Made by a program: the position numbers and the translations under genes | Source of the DNA: Pseudomonadota bacterium | GTDB lineage: Bacteria > Pseudomonadota > Gammaproteobacteria > Xanthomonadales > Rhodanobacteraceae | Direction: 5' to 3' | DNA length: 9,765 bases | Assembly: GCA_025351555.1 (NCBI GenBank) | Contig: JANXVS010000301.1 | Span: 1 to 9,765 of the forward strand | In this document: positions 9,403 to 9,765 of the stretch, piece after piece | Layout: every line of letters begins with the position of its first letter | Numbering within the stretch: the stretch's first letter is position 1 | Notes under the pieces: model-generated | Told to the model about the DNA's origin: nothing | What the model saw: only the letters and a program-made list of their open reading frames with translations | Database searches by the model: none

Positions 9403-9765
9403 TAGGGCTTAACCGCGAATGGGAAGTGGCCCCACCCCATACGTAGAATTCTCACGTCAATGTTTGAGAATGCAATGAAGGCATCACTAGGCCTTCTCCT
9501 CGTTGTTTTAGCTGCGAGGCGGTTGAAATCTTCCTTGGCCATGTTGTTTGCGCTAGCTGTGCTGGCTCAATCGGCCGGTGCTGCTCCGCCAGTGGCGTCA
9601 GCCGACGAACGCCAACTCCTGTTAAGGATTGTTCGACGCCTGCCCGCGTGCGCTGAACTGTCCGAGCGCGGCGGCGTCGGATGGGCAGGTGTTGGACAAT
9701 CCTCGAGGGAGGAAACCGCGGGGGTGTGCTGAAGCGGTCAGCTGTTGGAATGACCTATGGCGATT
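9403..9765. other. Region without a recognised gene
   Basis: This stretch lies beyond the start of the TPR/GT41 operon. It should hold that operon's promoter (minus strand), but no convincing -35/-10 pair was found. Base composition is less GC-biased at third positions than elsewhere. Apart from the doubtful small ORF, no tRNA, rRNA, terminator or transposase is seen. Confidence 0.5.
9460..9732 (+). CDS. Possible small signal-peptide ORF, unrecognised
   Basis: A 90-codon frame (ATG 9460 or ATG 9475). It encodes a hydrophobic stretch LAMLFALAVLAQSAGAAP that looks like a signal peptide, followed by a short tail ending TGA at 9730-9732. No family is recognised. Codon use differs from neighbouring genes (CTA, TTA and AGG codons, mixed third positions), no clear Shine-Dalgarno precedes either ATG, and the tail looks non-conserved. 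Another frame is open from 9626 to the window end (about 46 codons, with CPSAAASDGQ), so a frameshifted gene or fragment is possible. It may equally be noise. Confidence 0.25.
   Translation: MFENAMKASLGLLLVVLAARRLKSSLAMLFALAVLAQSAGAAPPVASADERQLLLRIVRRLPACAELSERGGVGWAGVGQSSREETAGVC

Noticed and set aside
9424..9440. AGTGGCCCCACCCC as an insertion-sequence end
   Set aside because: It faintly recalls ends of some IS3-type elements, but there is no partner inverted repeat, target duplication or transposase.
9436..9460. TTGACG and TATGGG on the minus strand as a promoter for the TPR/GT41 operon
   Set aside because: The spacing is only 13 nt and the -10 is poor, so no sigma-70 promoter can be claimed.
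9695..9725. GAGGGAGGAAACCGCGGGG as the conserved start of RNase P RNA
   Set aside because: The RNase P core needs GGAGGAAAGTCCGG and its paired context; the match fails after GGAGGAAA and the flanks do not fit.

Overview
The window is a GC-rich chromosomal segment. It looks like a gammaproteobacterium of the Lysobacterales/Xanthomonadales type (Rhodanobacter, Dyella or Dokdonella-like). This is an inference from three things: the wrbA / DUF2069 / yihY neighbourhood, the dense family of GC-rich palindromic repeats at 3143-3255, and a secreted protein ending in PKD and PPC domains. No 16S, tRNA or other taxonomic marker is present, so the assignment is tentative.

Layout. (1) 1-734, plus strand: the 3' end of a large secreted protein (end of one PPC domain, a PKD domain, a full PPC domain). 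It is followed by a hairpin and a strong intrinsic terminator with a UUCG loop. (2) 874-3046, minus strand: a two-gene unit with a 556-residue AidB/ACAD11-like acyl-CoA dehydrogenase followed after 10 nt by a short stand-alone asparaginase-like domain protein. (3) 3143-3255: a composite palindromic repeat whose edge supplies the last residues and stop codon of the next gene. (4) 3222-4201, minus strand: wrbA and a DUF2069 membrane protein with a 4-nt ATGA overlap. (5) 4289-5939, plus strand, divergent from wrbA: yihY, a TlpA-like exported thioredoxin (4-nt overlap) and acylphosphatase. (6) 5949-9348, minus strand: a TPR/O-GlcNAc-transferase-like protein, a MoaB-type molybdopterin protein and a class-I PPK2 polyphosphate kinase, each pair joined by a 4-nt stop/start overlap. 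(7) 9349-9765: a poorly coding end with lower GC at third positions, a possible signal-peptide ORF and no recognised gene.

Most genes are known housekeeping or accessory families, and I do not see a clear new defence or mobile system. The most interesting points are: the tight translational coupling of an OGT-like glycosyltransferase with moaB and ppk2; a 9-bp inverted repeat that could hide the Shine-Dalgarno of that operon's first gene; an asparaginase-fold protein that is half length and appears to lack the catalytic lysine; and a repeat element recruited as the C-terminus of a membrane protein.
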